Source: Olsenella profusa DSM 13989
GTDB taxonomy: Bacteria > Actinomycetota > Coriobacteriia > Coriobacteriales > Atopobiaceae
DNA: 64,000 nt
Assembly (NCBI RefSeq): GCF_030811115.1
Contig: NZ_JAUSQK010000001.1
Location: 434,001-498,000, forward strand
Direction: 5' to 3'
Made by a program: the position numbers and the translations under genes. The notes beneath the pieces are model-generated. The model ran no database searches, was not told the DNA's origin, and saw only the letters and a program-made list of their open reading frames with translations. This document shows, piece by piece, positions 44,616 to 53,833 of the stretch. The number at the start of each line of letters is the position of its first letter. Positions within the stretch are counted from its first letter, which is position 1.

Positions 44616-45620
44616 CTAGCAGATGCGCGGCAGAAGCTCGTTGCCCGGCTCGGGCAGGATGGTCTGGGTGCCAAGCTCGGTGTCCATGACCACGCGACCG
44701 GGAAGCTCGTTGGTGATGTGGCCGATGATGGTCGCACCCTCCGCGTGCGGGCACCCCCGGAGGGCCCGAACCAGGCGCTCGGCCTTGGCGGCGGGGCAGA
44801 TCATCACGAGCCGACCCTCACAGGCCAGATAGAGCGGATCGAGTCCCAGCATGCCGCAGACGCCCGCCACCCCGGGGGCGACGGGAACCGCCGCATCGTC
44901 CAGGCGCACGCCCACCCTGCTCTGGTGGGCGATCTCGTAGAGCACCGTGCCCACGCCGCCGCGGGTGGCATCGCGGATCGTGTGGATGTCGGGCACGGCG
45001 TCGAGCGCGGCCTCCACCGCGGCCGCAAGCGGCGCGCAGTCGCTCGTGACATCCGCCTCGATCCCGTACGTGTCGCGGGCCAACAGGATCGCACAGCCAT
45101 GACGGCCCACGTCGCCCGTCACGACCACGGCATCGCCTGGCTCGGCATGGGAGCCTGAGGGACGCGCTCCCGCGCGCACGAGGCCCACGCCCGTCGTGGT
45201 GATGAACACGCCGTCCACCTGGCCCTTGCCGGCGACCTTGGTGTCCCCCGCCACCACGGCGACGCCCGCCTCGCGGGCCACCCTCCCCATGGAGGCCACG
45301 ATGCGCTCGAGGTCGGCCATGGGGAAGCCCTCCTCGATCTGGAAGGCGCAGGTGAGGTACAGGGGCTTGGCGCCCATGCACGCCACGTCGTTGGCCGTGC
45401 CGCACACGCTGAGCTCCCCCACGTCGCCACCCGGGAAGAACGCCGGGGAGACGATGAAGCCGTCCGTCGACAGGGCCAGGCGACCCGCCGGCACCGCAAG
45501 CACCGCCGCGTCATCCTCCGTAAGGTCCGGGTTGGCCAGGTGCCGCCTGAAGATGCCATCGATGAGCTCGGAGGTCTGCCTGCCACCGGCGCCCTGCGCC
45601 AAGGTCACGATGTCGTTCAC
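44616..45620 (-). CDS. hypE: Carbamoyl dehydratase HypE
   Basis: Dehydrates the thiocarboxamide on its C-terminal Cys to thiocyanate with ATP, giving the CN ligand for iron. The 334 residues end in PRIC, the exact functional C-terminus, so the enzyme should accept the carbamoyl group from HypF. The PurM-like core is visible: LAQGAGGRQT (about 7-16), STDGFIVSPAFFPGGDVG and AGDTKV. The start is GTG 45620, overlapping hypD as GTGA. In standard systems the product goes to HypCD and a [NiFe] hydrogenase; none is in the window. Confidence 0.97.
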   Translation of the reverse strand: MNDIVTLAQGAGGRQTSELIDGIFRRHLANPDLTEDDAAVLAVPAGRLALSTDGFIVSPAFFPGGDVGELSVCGTANDVACMGAKPLYLTCAFQIEEGFPMADLERIVASMGRVAREAGVAVVAGDTKVAGKGQVDGVFITTTGVGLVRAGARPSGSHAEPGDAVVVTGDVGRHGCAILLARDTYGIEADVTSDCAPLAAAVEAALDAVPDIHTIRDATRGGVGTVLYEIAHQSRVGVRLDDAAVPVAPGVAGVCGMLGLDPLYLACEGRLVMICPAAKAERLVRALRGCPHAEGATIIGHITNELPGRVVMDTELGTQTILPEPGNELLPRIC

Positions 45621-46756
45621 GAGTGACGTCCCCCCTCTGTTGGCCCTAAGGTCACGGGCCGTCTTGAAGCCGCGGGTGCCAGGCCCACGTCAAGGTCGGC
45701 CCCGTACAGGTAGAAGGCCGAGCAGGCGCCCTCGCTCGAGACCATGCAGGCGCCCACGGGATGTTCGGGCGTGCAGGCCGTGCCGAAGGCCGGGCATGCT
45801 CGTGGCGTGCATGCGCCCTGCAGCACCGCGCCGCAACGACAGGCGGGGTTCTCCCGACCATCGATGCGGGGCAGGTCGTACCTCGCGCGTGCGTCATAGC
45901 CCGCATAGGGCTCGCGCAGGCGCAGGCCCGAGCCCGCGATCGTACCGATGCCGCGCCACGTGGCGTCGCACGGCTCCATCATGCGCGCCACGAGGCGCCG
46001 TGCCGCCGGGGCCCCCTCGGGCCGCACGACGCGGGGGTAGCAGTTGACGAAGAAGGGCGCGCCCTGGGCGAACTTGGTCACGCCCACCGCCAGGGCCGTC
46101 ACGAGCTCCGTGGCCGTGAAGCCGGCGAGCACGCCGCTCACGCCCTCCGCCACGAGGTCCTCGCAGACCTTGGTGCCCGTGATGGCATGCACGTGACCGG
46201 GATAGAGGAACAGGTCGGTCGAGCCCCTCATGGCCTCGTAGGCCCCGGGCATGGTCCTGTTGGCCGTGAGCAGCGAGAAGTTGGTGAGCCCGTCGTCCGT
46301 CGCCGCGCGCACCGCAAGGCAGCTCGATGGCGCGGTGGTCTCGAAGCCCACCGAGAGGAACACGACCTGCTCGTCCGGATGGGCGGCCGCATAGGCCTCG
46401 GCGTCCTGGGGCGAGTAGACCACCCGCACCGTGGCGCCCTGCGCACGCGCCCCCGCCAGGGACAGCTCGGTCCCCGGCACGCGCACCAGGTCGCCGAAGG
46501 TACAGATGGTACAGCCGCGGTCGAGCGCAAGCATGAGGGCCTCGTCGACAAAGCCGACCGGCGTCACGCAGACCGGACAGCCCGGCCCACTGACGAGCTC
46601 GACCTGCGGTGGCAGGATGTGGCGGATGCCCTGGCGGAACAGCTCGTGCGTGTGGGTGCCGCAGACCTCCATGATGCGTACGTGGGGCCCATCGTAGCCC
46701 TCGAGCGCCTCGCGCGCCGACCGGCGCGCGCCGCATGCCGTGGCATGTCCGCCCAT
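45617..46756 (-). CDS. hypD: Hydrogenase iron-cofactor assembly protein HypD
   Basis: With HypC it holds the iron on which the Fe(CN)2CO unit is built. The 379 residues have VCGTHTHELFRQGIRHILPP (about 31-50, with the active Cys and His), SGPGCPVCVTP (about 56-66), SVGFETTAPS, and the C-terminal [4Fe-4S] cysteines (CRCGAVLQGACTPRACPAFG, then CMVSSEGACSAF). I take the ATG 46756, which overlaps the hypC stop (TGATG); a GTG one codon earlier is also possible. Confidence 0.97.
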   Translation of the reverse strand: MGGHATACGARRSAREALEGYDGPHVRIMEVCGTHTHELFRQGIRHILPPQVELVSGPGCPVCVTPVGFVDEALMLALDRGCTICTFGDLVRVPGTELSLAGARAQGATVRVVYSPQDAEAYAAAHPDEQVVFLSVGFETTAPSSCLAVRAATDDGLTNFSLLTANRTMPGAYEAMRGSTDLFLYPGHVHAITGTKVCEDLVAEGVSGVLAGFTATELVTALAVGVTKFAQGAPFFVNCYPRVVRPEGAPAARRLVARMMEPCDATWRGIGTIAGSGLRLREPYAGYDARARYDLPRIDGRENPACRCGAVLQGACTPRACPAFGTACTPEHPVGACMVSSEGACSAFYLYGADLDVGLAPAASRRPVTLGPTEGGRHS

Positions 46757-46968
46757 CACAGGTACTCCTCGACGAGGCCGTCCGCCTCGGACGCGTCATC
46801 ATCCGAGATGCGGGCGATCGCGGCGCCCGCATGCACCATCACGTACTCACCCGGCTCGAGGTCGTCCAGCAGCTGGGCCGAGACCTCGCGCCGCGCCCCC
46901 GTGGCCTCCACGAGCGCCGCCCCCTCGTCGCTCACCGCGATCACCCGCGCGGCTACCCCTACGCACAT
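46756..46968 (-). CDS. hypC: Hydrogenase maturation chaperone HypC
   Basis: Chaperone of 70 residues that binds HypD and the iron precursor through its second residue, Cys2 (MCVGVAARVIAV). The conserved His is present in PGEYVMVHAGAAIARI (about 39-54). The Pro that normally follows in MCxxxPxxV is replaced by Ala, a possible sign that its client is not an ordinary [NiFe] large subunit. ATG 46968 follows GGGAGAG and overlaps the end of hypF by 10 bases. Confidence 0.93.
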   Translation of the reverse strand: MCVGVAARVIAVSDEGAALVEATGARREVSAQLLDDLEPGEYVMVHAGAAIARISDDDASEADGLVEEYL

Positions 46969-49514
46969 GTCGTCTCTCCCTTCCTGCTCGGGGGCGCTGC
47001 GCCCCCGGGGTCGATGCCCGTCAGGGCGACGCCGTCCACGTCACCGTCCGCCACGGCCTGGGCGGCAACGACCGCCTGGCCCAGGGCGAGGCCTCCGTCA
47101 TTGGGCGGAATGAGGCCGTGCGTGAGCACGGAGAGGCCCGCCCCCATGAGTGCGCGCTTCGTGAGGCCCAGCAGGAGACGGTTCTGGTAGCAGCCGCCCG
47201 TCAGCGCCACTGCGGTGACGCCCGCCTCCCGTGCGATCGCCCGGCAGGCGGTGGCCACCATGTGCGCGAGCGCGGCATGGAAGCCGTAGGCAAGGCCCTC
47301 CACGGGCCTCCCGGCAAGGCGTCCCCCGACAAGCCACCGCACGAGCCCCTCGGTCCCGAGCACGAGGGAGGGGGCCGCTCCCGCGTGTGGTGGCATGGCC
47401 TCGACCAGACCGGTCTCCGCAAGGCCGGGGACGTCGGGCAGCGGCAGCGGGACCCCGTCCCCCGCAGCCTCCCCTGCCGCCAGGAAGGTCGCGCCCCGGC
47501 CCTCCGCCCACCGGCGTGCCGCGTACTCAAGCATGCAGGACGCCTCGCCCTCGTAGGTGGAGGAGCGACGGATGCCCAGGATGGCGCTGGCGGCATCGAA
47601 GAGCCGCCCCGCGCTCGTGGACGTGACGGCATTGATGCGCCGCTCGACCATCATGACCTGTGCGCGGGCGCTCCTCTCGTCACACAGGCCGAGGCGTGCC
47701 GCGAGCTCGAGCGTGCGCCCCACGTCGTGCGTGAGCCCCTGCAGCATCGAGACGGCCACGCGCCATCCCTCCAGCGAGGAGCGGTCGCCACCCACCTGCA
47801 CGAAGGGACGGATGCTCGCCCTGCGCTCAAAGCCATGGTAGTCGGCGAGCATGATCTCGCCGCCCCAGATGGTGCCGTCGGTGCCCAGGCCCGTGCCATC
47901 GAACGCGACGCCCACTGCGGGGCCCGTCCAGTCGTTCTCGGCCAGGCAGGAGGCGATGTGCGCGAAGTGATGCTGCACGCGCACCACGGGGACGCCCGCG
48001 GCGGCGGCGAGACGTTCGGCGATCGCCGTGGCGTTGTAGCTGGGATGCAGGTCACAGGCGATGGCCTGGGGATGTGCCTCCAGGAGCGTCTCCATGCGGC
48101 GCACGGACTCCTCGAGCGCCCGCACGGTGCGCAGGTCGCTCAGGTCACCCACATGGGCGGAGGGGTAGAAGAGGTCTCCCCTGCCGATGCAGAAGGTGTT
48201 CTTGAGCTCGCCTCCCACGGCCAGCACGCAAACGTCCTCCACACCCCGCGCGAGGCGCTGCGAGAGCACCACGGGCAGCGGCGCATAGCCGCGCGAGCGA
48301 CGGATCATGTAGGGCGCGCCCTCGAAGAGGTCCATGACCGAGTCGTCCGCACGCGTGCGGATCGGGCGGTCGTGCGACAGGATGAGGTCGGCAAGGCCCG
48401 CGAGCTCGTCCCGCGCATCCCCCTCGTCCCGGCAGATGGGTGCCCCCGAGACGTTACCGCTGGTCATGACCAGGCAGTCGGGCACCTGGACGTCGTCATC
48501 GTAGCGAAAGAGCAGGAGCTGTATCGGCGCATAGGGCAGCATGACGCCCACGCTGGGGTTGCCCGGGGCGACGCTCGGCGCGAGCAGCCCGCCCGCCCGA
48601 CGTCGCAGCAGGACGATGGGCCGCTGGTGGCCGCGCAGCACCTCCTCCTGCGCCGCCGAGAGAGTGCATTCGCGGTGGACGACCTCCTCGCTGCCCATCA
48701 TGACGGCAAGGGGCTTCCGCGGACGGCGCTTGCGCCGGCGCAGCAGGCTCACAGCCCTCTCATTGGTGGCGTCACAGCACAGGTGGAAGCCCCCGACGCC
48801 CTTGACGGCCACGATGCCGCCGGCGGCGAGCGCGCGCCGCGCCGCGCTGATGGCCGCGTGCCCGCGCTCGTCGCGCCCCAGCAGGTACTCCTCGGGACCA
48901 CAGTCGTTGCAGCAGACCGGCTGCGCGTCGTAGCGACGCGACGAGGGGTCCAGGTACTCGCGCGCGCAGTCGGGGCACAGAGGGAACGCCGCCATGCTCG
49001 TCCGCTCACGATCATAGGGCAGCGCGTCCAGAATCGTGAGACGCGGCCCACAGCACGTGCAGTTGATGAAGGGATGCAGATAGCGGCGGTTGGTGGGGTC
49101 AAAGAGCTCGCGCGCACAGTCGTCGCAGATGGCGATGTCGGGCGAGACGAAGATGGCGCCGCGCGCCCGCTCGCTCCCGACGATCGAGAAGGTGTCGTAG
49201 CGTCGGGCCGTACCGGCAGGGACGTCCCACTCGTCAACCTTGATGACATAGGCCCGCCGAGGTGGATGGCGCCGGACGAGGTCCGTGAAGCGCGCGACCC
49301 GCTCGGGGCTGCCCTGTGCGATGATCTCGACGTAGGGGCCCTTGTTGCAGACCGTGCCACACACCCCCGCCCCGACCGCGTGCCGTGCGACCGTGGGACG
49401 AAACCCCACGCCCTGCACGATGCCGAAGCAGCGCACGAGGCGCGTCACGAGCGCCTCGTGCGCTGAGGTGCCCGTCTCATGGGGCGTCGCGGCATGTGTC
49501 GTCATCGCAGCCAT
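46959..49514 (-). CDS. hypF: Carbamoyltransferase HypF
   Basis: Makes carbamoyl-adenylate from carbamoyl phosphate and ATP and loads the C-terminal Cys of HypE. The 851 residues have all domains: acylphosphatase (FGIVQGVGFRP, about 30-40), two zinc-finger halves (CDDC with CTCC; CPDC with CNDC, about 128-205), YrdC-like (VAVKGVGGFHL, about 235-245) and the Kae1-like domain (HHFAHIASCL, about 524-533, and VAFDGTGLGTDG). ATG 49514 has GAGG at 6 bases. It lies 8 bases after the nitrogenase-like fusion gene. Confidence 0.97.
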   Translation of the reverse strand: MAAMTTHAATPHETGTSAHEALVTRLVRCFGIVQGVGFRPTVARHAVGAGVCGTVCNKGPYVEIIAQGSPERVARFTDLVRRHPPRRAYVIKVDEWDVPAGTARRYDTFSIVGSERARGAIFVSPDIAICDDCARELFDPTNRRYLHPFINCTCCGPRLTILDALPYDRERTSMAAFPLCPDCAREYLDPSSRRYDAQPVCCNDCGPEEYLLGRDERGHAAISAARRALAAGGIVAVKGVGGFHLCCDATNERAVSLLRRRKRRPRKPLAVMMGSEEVVHRECTLSAAQEEVLRGHQRPIVLLRRRAGGLLAPSVAPGNPSVGVMLPYAPIQLLLFRYDDDVQVPDCLVMTSGNVSGAPICRDEGDARDELAGLADLILSHDRPIRTRADDSVMDLFEGAPYMIRRSRGYAPLPVVLSQRLARGVEDVCVLAVGGELKNTFCIGRGDLFYPSAHVGDLSDLRTVRALEESVRRMETLLEAHPQAIACDLHPSYNATAIAERLAAAAGVPVVRVQHHFAHIASCLAENDWTGPAVGVAFDGTGLGTDGTIWGGEIMLADYHGFERRASIRPFVQVGGDRSSLEGWRVAVSMLQGLTHDVGRTLELAARLGLCDERSARAQVMMVERRINAVTSTSAGRLFDAASAILGIRRSSTYEGEASCMLEYAARRWAEGRGATFLAAGEAAGDGVPLPLPDVPGLAETGLVEAMPPHAGAAPSLVLGTEGLVRWLVGGRLAGRPVEGLAYGFHAALAHMVATACRAIAREAGVTAVALTGGCYQNRLLLGLTKRALMGAGLSVLTHGLIPPNDGGLALGQAVVAAQAVADGDVDGVALTGIDPGGAAPPSRKGETTCA

Positions 49515-49522
49515 GTCGTCCT

Positions 49523-51991
49523 CTACGTCCGCACGAGATGCCCCGAGAGCGCATAGTGCGTCTCGTCAAAGAAGTCACCCGCGAAGTCGCCCACCAGCTT
49601 GCGCAGCGTGACGTCGGCGAGGATGGCGGTGGGGCGGGCCGCACGGACCGCCGCCGCGACGTCACCCTCCTCGCGCAGATGCAGGTCGCCATCGCGGCGG
49701 GCCTCGTCCGGCTGCATGAAGAAGCTCGCCACGATGACGTCCGAGGCGCCGCGAGCGAGCAGCCGCGTTCGGATGGCATGGGCCGCCACCTGCTGGTGGA
49801 CCACCAGCACGCGATGGCCCGCCCACGCGATGCGGGGGATGAGGGCATCCGCCAGCGGATAGTCGACGTCATAGGGCGTGCCGAAGCGGCGCTGGAGCCA
49901 CTGGGCCGCCTTGAGCCCCGCGGGTGACACGACGAGGTTGCGCTCGGCCGCACCGGCCGTGCGCAGCTCGTCGAGGGTGGCGCCCATGCCAAAGACGGTG
50001 ACGCGCCGCCAGCCATCAAGACGCAGCCGCCGCTCGAGGGCCGCGGCGCCATCGTGATCAGAGACGTCGAGCGGCGTGGCGCCCCAGACGCCGATGCGAC
50101 CCTCCTCCGTCACGGGTCGCTCGGGGGCTCCTTCGACAAACCTGGTGAGGAGCACCAGGTAGGCAGCCTCTGCACCTCGGTCATAGAGGTCCATGCCATT
50201 GGTCTTGAGGGCGATGGCCGGAAGGCCGCAGCGCCGTTCGGCCAGGTGACAGAGCGCGGTGAGGTCCGTTCCTATCACCGCCGGTACCGGCGTGCCCACG
50301 AGCGCAACGAAGCGGCCACCCAGCTGCCGGTGCGCCAGCTCGAGCTTCTGCACCAACAGGTCATCGCGACCAAGGATGGCATCCATGTCCCGCAGGCCCG
50401 CGCTGAAGATGGCGTCCCTCTGGGCAAACCAACGCGGCTCGTCAAAGCCGCAGATGTTGCCCACACAGCCGCCCGCATCCACCACCACCGTGATGCCGCC
50501 CATGCCATAGAGCACGGAGGCCGCCCCAGACTGGTCCGGTGCGAAGGGGGTGAGCATCCGGCGCAGGCCGCGCACGCAGTGCCGCGCGTCGAGGGGCCGC
50601 AGCGCAGGGGCGGCATCGGGGGCGGGAACGCGACGACAGGCGGCCCGTCCGCGCCGCTCCCCGGCAAGCGAGATGGCCCCATGCACGCCACGGCCCTCGT
50701 CCCCATGGGAGAGTAGGTGATCCAGCGCGCCAAAGAGGCCGCTCACCGCCGTGTAGCCAAAGGGCTGCTCGTCGCCGTCCCATGCGAGGTTTGGGCAGGC
50801 GGGGTGGTAGTAGCCAGCATCGCGGCCGATGGTGAGCGTGACGCCGGTGCCTGCAGGGTCATAGCCGATCATCGTGGGTTCGAGGTTGGAGTACACGCGC
50901 GTCTGGGGCGAGAGGTCCGCAAGATGGCGCAGGTAGACGTACTGCCCTGGCGTGACGGTGCCAAAGACCTCGCGCACGGAGCAGCCCTGGCGCACCAGGG
51001 CCAGCGCCAGCTCGAACGGGTTGGCGTTGGAGCCCTCGCCCACCGCGAAGACCTCGCGCGGATGACGCTCGCGGAAGGAGCGCAGGGCACCGCGCGCCCG
51101 CGCCTGCCAAGGCCCCTGGTCAAAGCTCACGCCCAGCGCCGTGGCCAGCGCGTCGTACTGGGCATGGATGCGATCCTCCTCGTAGAGGCGTGTGAGCTCG
51201 ATCCAGGGGATCCCCAGGCGGCGCTCGAGGTCCTGCGCGGCAGGGGCGGCCTCTGGATCGAGCACGAGGTTGAAGTTGGCCTCGGCCATGCCCTGGAAGC
51301 CGGCGAAGTCCGCTGCCGTCGAGACCTCGCGCACGTGGCGCAGGCCAGCCTGGGCGAGCAGCGCCTTGAGGTCGGACCCCTCCTCGATGGGCGCGAAGTG
51401 TCCCAGCAGGTTGCAGGCGCGCGCGTCCCTCTCGGCGGGCTCCAGCAGGGAGTAGAGCGACTGGCGCACGCTGACCATGGGCGGCCTTGTGCCCTCGCGC
51501 GTGAGGGCGTACATATAGCAGGGACGCACGGGAACGCCCGCCTCGTCCTGCGCCGCATGGCACACGCGCTCCATGTCGGTGCCGAGCAGGGCGTCCACGC
51601 AGGTGACGCAGACCATCACGACCGAGGGCACCGTGGGCAGGCTCTCGCACAGCGCCCGTACCGCCTGGGGGATGCGCCTGAGGTGACGGGACGTGATGAG
51701 GTCGGTCTCACTCATCTCGAGATAGAAGAAGCGGTTCTCATAGCCCGGTAGCTCGGAGACGGAACTGGTGTTGCGGCCGCAGCACCCCGGCGACACGACG
51801 AGCATGACCGAGCCGGGAATGGCGAGGCCCGCGCGCTTGACGCCAAAGCCCTCCGCCCCCGGAGAGTTGAAGGCCAGGGCGGCCGGCGAGCTGTAGATGA
51901 GGTGCCTGCCGGAGACGAAGTCGTCGGGGATGTCGTCGCGCCCGCGCGCCCAGAGCTCGGAGACGGTGTAGGAGACGGGGGTGACGCTCAT
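49523..51991 (-). CDS. Tandem fusion of two nitrogenase component 1-like domains (822 aa)
   Basis: One polypeptide carries two domains of the NifD/NifK superfamily. The first (about 1-440) has C70/C71 (SPGCCGRN) and C128/C131 ([13 protein letters not shown]), corresponding to first and third P-cluster-type positions. The second (about 470-822) has [13 protein letters not shown] (about 505-517) but [12 protein letters not shown], without Cys, at the third. Fusion of both subunits is unusual; NifE-NifN-like fusions are known in a few lineages. ATG 51991 overlaps the nifH-like stop as ATGA. Probably the direct electron acceptor of the NifH-like protein; substrate unknown. Confidence 0.9.
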   Translation of the reverse strand: MSVTPVSYTVSELWARGRDDIPDDFVSGRHLIYSSPAALAFNSPGAEGFGVKRAGLAIPGSVMLVVSPGCCGRNTSSVSELPGYENRFFYLEMSETDLITSRHLRRIPQAVRALCESLPTVPSVVMVCVTCVDALLGTDMERVCHAAQDEAGVPVRPCYMYALTREGTRPPMVSVRQSLYSLLEPAERDARACNLLGHFAPIEEGSDLKALLAQAGLRHVREVSTAADFAGFQGMAEANFNLVLDPEAAPAAQDLERRLGIPWIELTRLYEEDRIHAQYDALATALGVSFDQGPWQARARGALRSFRERHPREVFAVGEGSNANPFELALALVRQGCSVREVFGTVTPGQYVYLRHLADLSPQTRVYSNLEPTMIGYDPAGTGVTLTIGRDAGYYHPACPNLAWDGDEQPFGYTAVSGLFGALDHLLSHGDEGRGVHGAISLAGERRGRAACRRVPAPDAAPALRPLDARHCVRGLRRMLTPFAPDQSGAASVLYGMGGITVVVDAGGCVGNICGFDEPRWFAQRDAIFSAGLRDMDAILGRDDLLVQKLELAHRQLGGRFVALVGTPVPAVIGTDLTALCHLAERRCGLPAIALKTNGMDLYDRGAEAAYLVLLTRFVEGAPERPVTEEGRIGVWGATPLDVSDHDGAAALERRLRLDGWRRVTVFGMGATLDELRTAGAAERNLVVSPAGLKAAQWLQRRFGTPYDVDYPLADALIPRIAWAGHRVLVVHQQVAAHAIRTRLLARGASDVIVASFFMQPDEARRDGDLHLREEGDVAAAVRAARPTAILADVTLRKLVGDFAGDFFDETHYALSGHLVRT

Positions 51992-52749
51992 GGCGTGCCC
52001 TCCCCTGCGAGGAGGCGTTGGGCAAGGTCGAGGAAGGTGCGGGAGATGGGCAGCGCGGGGTTGCCTTCGATGACCGTCCTGCCCTCGTCCTCACAGCGGT
52101 TGATGTCGTCCGATCGTGGGATGTCGCCCACGATCGCCAGGCCATGGGCATCCGCGAAGGCCTTGACCTTCCCGTACTCGTCCGGCACGTTGCGGCGGTT
52201 GAGGATGAGGCCCGCCACCCGCGCATAGCCGCGGTCCTCGAAGTTGCGCACGGCCGCGTTGATGTTGCCCGCCGCGTACAGCGCCATCCTCTCGCCACTG
52301 GTGACGATGAGGACCTTCTCGGCATAGCCCTCGCGGATGGGCGCGGCAAAGCCGCCGCACACCACGTCGCCCAGCACGTCGTAGAGTACGACGTCAGGCT
52401 CACAGGTCTCAAGGAGGCGCAGCTCCTCGAGCAGGTTGAACGTGGCGATGATGCCACGGCCGGCACACCCCAGCCCCGGCGTGGGGCCACCCGTCTCGAT
52501 GCAGAGGACGTCCCCAAAGCCCCGGCTCGAGACGTCCTCGATGGACGTGGGCTCCTCGTCCTCGTCGCGCAGATGGTCCATCACCGGGCGCAGGGGTTGG
52601 CCGCCCAGGAGGTTGATGGTGGAGTCGGCCTTGGGGTCGCAGCCGATCTGCACGACACGCCTGCCCAGGGTCGAAAGCGCGGCCGCCAGGTTGCTCGTTA
52701 TCGTGGACTTGCCGATGCCGCCCTTGCCGTAGATGGCGACCTTTAGCAT
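51988..52749 (-). CDS. NifH/BchL-like ATP-dependent iron-sulfur reductase
   Basis: A 253-residue P-loop protein of the NifH superfamily: Walker [10 protein letters not shown] at 8-16, both bridging-cluster cysteines C95 (GLGCAGRG) and C131 ([12 protein letters not shown]), and [11 protein letters not shown] (35-45). It should dimerise around one [4Fe-4S] cluster and pass electrons to a component 1-like partner with ATP hydrolysis. It is shorter than nitrogenase NifH (about 290) at the C-terminus. First large gene of the operon; the ribosome site is weak, and it overlaps a 16-codon leader ORF, so coupling is likely. Confidence 0.94.
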   Translation of the reverse strand: MLKVAIYGKGGIGKSTITSNLAAALSTLGRRVVQIGCDPKADSTINLLGGQPLRPVMDHLRDEDEEPTSIEDVSSRGFGDVLCIETGGPTPGLGCAGRGIIATFNLLEELRLLETCEPDVVLYDVLGDVVCGGFAAPIREGYAEKVLIVTSGERMALYAAGNINAAVRNFEDRGYARVAGLILNRRNVPDEYGKVKAFADAHGLAIVGDIPRSDDINRCEDEGRTVIEGNPALPISRTFLDLAQRLLAGEGTP

Positions 52750-52793
52750 GACCCGTCACGCGCCAGGCGCGATGGACGCAGCCTCTCTTCCAT
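52743..52793 (-). CDS. Possible 16-codon leader ORF overlapping the nifH-like start
   Basis: ATG 52793 follows GGAGGGGACGGCT and encodes [16 protein letters not shown]; the TAA overlaps the nifH-like ATG as ATGCTAA. The nifH-like gene itself lacks a good ribosome site, so translation may depend on this leader. Confidence 0.4.
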   Translation of the reverse strand: MEERLRPSRLARDGSC

Positions 52794-52867
52794 AGCCGTC
52801 CCCTCCGGTCAGCCACCAGATCCCCATCCGGTGCCCTTCCACTCAGGTCTCGTCTCGAATGCCCATC

Positions 52868-52896
52868 ATTATGCGCCGCCAATGTGGCTGACTCAA
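52868..52896 (-). promoter_or_regulatory. Promoter of the nifH-like/hyp/hyd operon
   Basis: Minus-strand TTGAGT (52891-52896), 17-base spacer, CATAAT (52868-52873), giving a leader of about 110 bases. No clear operator is seen. The gap 52750-53016 is shared with the divergent response regulator gene, for which I see only a TACGAT -10-like box (about 52966) and no -35. Confidence 0.6.
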
Positions 52897-53016
52897 GGCG
52901 GGCTCCCGCCAACGGCACCAATGCCCTGCGGGACGCGGACGCCTGCAGCGCTGTGTCGTTCAGGCTACGATGGACAGAGCGCAACGACCCACGGAACCGC
53001 GCCGGAAAGGTGCCAC

Positions 53017-53745
53017 ATGCCCCCACAAGCTGACACGCCCCTCATCCTCATCGCAGAGGACGATGCCGACATCAGCACCATCATGACCCGCTACCTGGAC
53101 AACCATGGCCTCTCCTGCATGCAGGCGTTCTCGGGTACCGAGGCCGTCATGGACCTCGACCGCAGCGCGTTCGACCTCCTCATCTGTGACCTCATGCTGC
53201 CCGGCATGACGGGCGAGCAGGTCATCGCCAACGCGCGCGAGCACATCCCCGACATTCCCGTCATCGTGGTCTCCGCACGCGCGACCGTGGAGGACCGCGT
53301 GGGGCTCCTGCGCCTGGGCGCCGATGACTACCTGGTGAAGCCCTTCGACCTCGAGGAGCTCGAGCTGAGGGTGCGGGCGCTGCTCAGACGCAGCCGGAGG
53401 CAGGGATCCGCGGGGGGCCGGCCTCAGGAGGGCGACGGCGATGTCCTCCGCGTTGGCGCATGGGCGCTTGACGTCGCCTCGCGCGTGCTGACGGCGGCAG
53501 ACCAGCACATCGAGCTCACCAGGACCGAGTTCGGCATCTGCGAGCTGCTCGCACGCCATCCGCGACGCGCCTACTCCAAGCGCGAGATCTTCGAGCGCGT
53601 GTGGCACGAGGACTTCGCCCCCGACGACAACGCGGTGACGGTGCACGTCTCCAACCTCCGCAAGAAGCTGCGTCCCACCGGGACCGACGGCTACATCAAG
53701 ACCGTATGGGGCATCGGCTTCAAGCTCGACGCACCCACTCTTTAG
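53017..53745 (+). CDS. OmpR-family response regulator
   Basis: A 242-residue regulator. The receiver domain has the acidic pocket AEDD (13-16), phosphoacceptor D58 (LICDLMLPG) and VKPFD (about 108-112). The winged-helix DNA-binding domain (about 145-242) shows LTRTEFGICELLARHP and VHVSNLRKKLR. ATG 53017 has AAAGG at 5-6 bases. It starts an operon with an ABC transporter and a histidine kinase, the usual layout of envelope-stress or antimicrobial-peptide sensing modules. Confidence 0.95.
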   Translation: MPPQADTPLILIAEDDADISTIMTRYLDNHGLSCMQAFSGTEAVMDLDRSAFDLLICDLMLPGMTGEQVIANAREHIPDIPVIVVSARATVEDRVGLLRLGADDYLVKPFDLEELELRVRALLRRSRRQGSAGGRPQEGDGDVLRVGAWALDVASRVLTAADQHIELTRTEFGICELLARHPRRAYSKREIFERVWHEDFAPDDNAVTVHVSNLRKKLRPTGTDGYIKTVWGIGFKLDAPTL

Positions 53746-53833
53746 GCTTTCCTTAGACCTGCTTTGTGGTTTGCCAAGCCTTGGGGCATATCGTAGGCGG
53801 CGTAGGCTGGACACGACGACAGGGGAGGAAGGC

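Noticed and set aside
44616-49514. An ordinary [NiFe]-hydrogenase maturation cluster
   Set aside because: No hypA, hypB, protease or hydrogenase subunits are present, and the genes are interleaved with nitrogenase-like and HydE/F genes.
41826-52749. A canonical nitrogen-fixation (nif) cluster
   Set aside because: The component 1-like proteins lack the full P-cluster cysteine set, and nifB, nifE/N, nifV and others are missing; hyp and hyd genes point to another cofactor.
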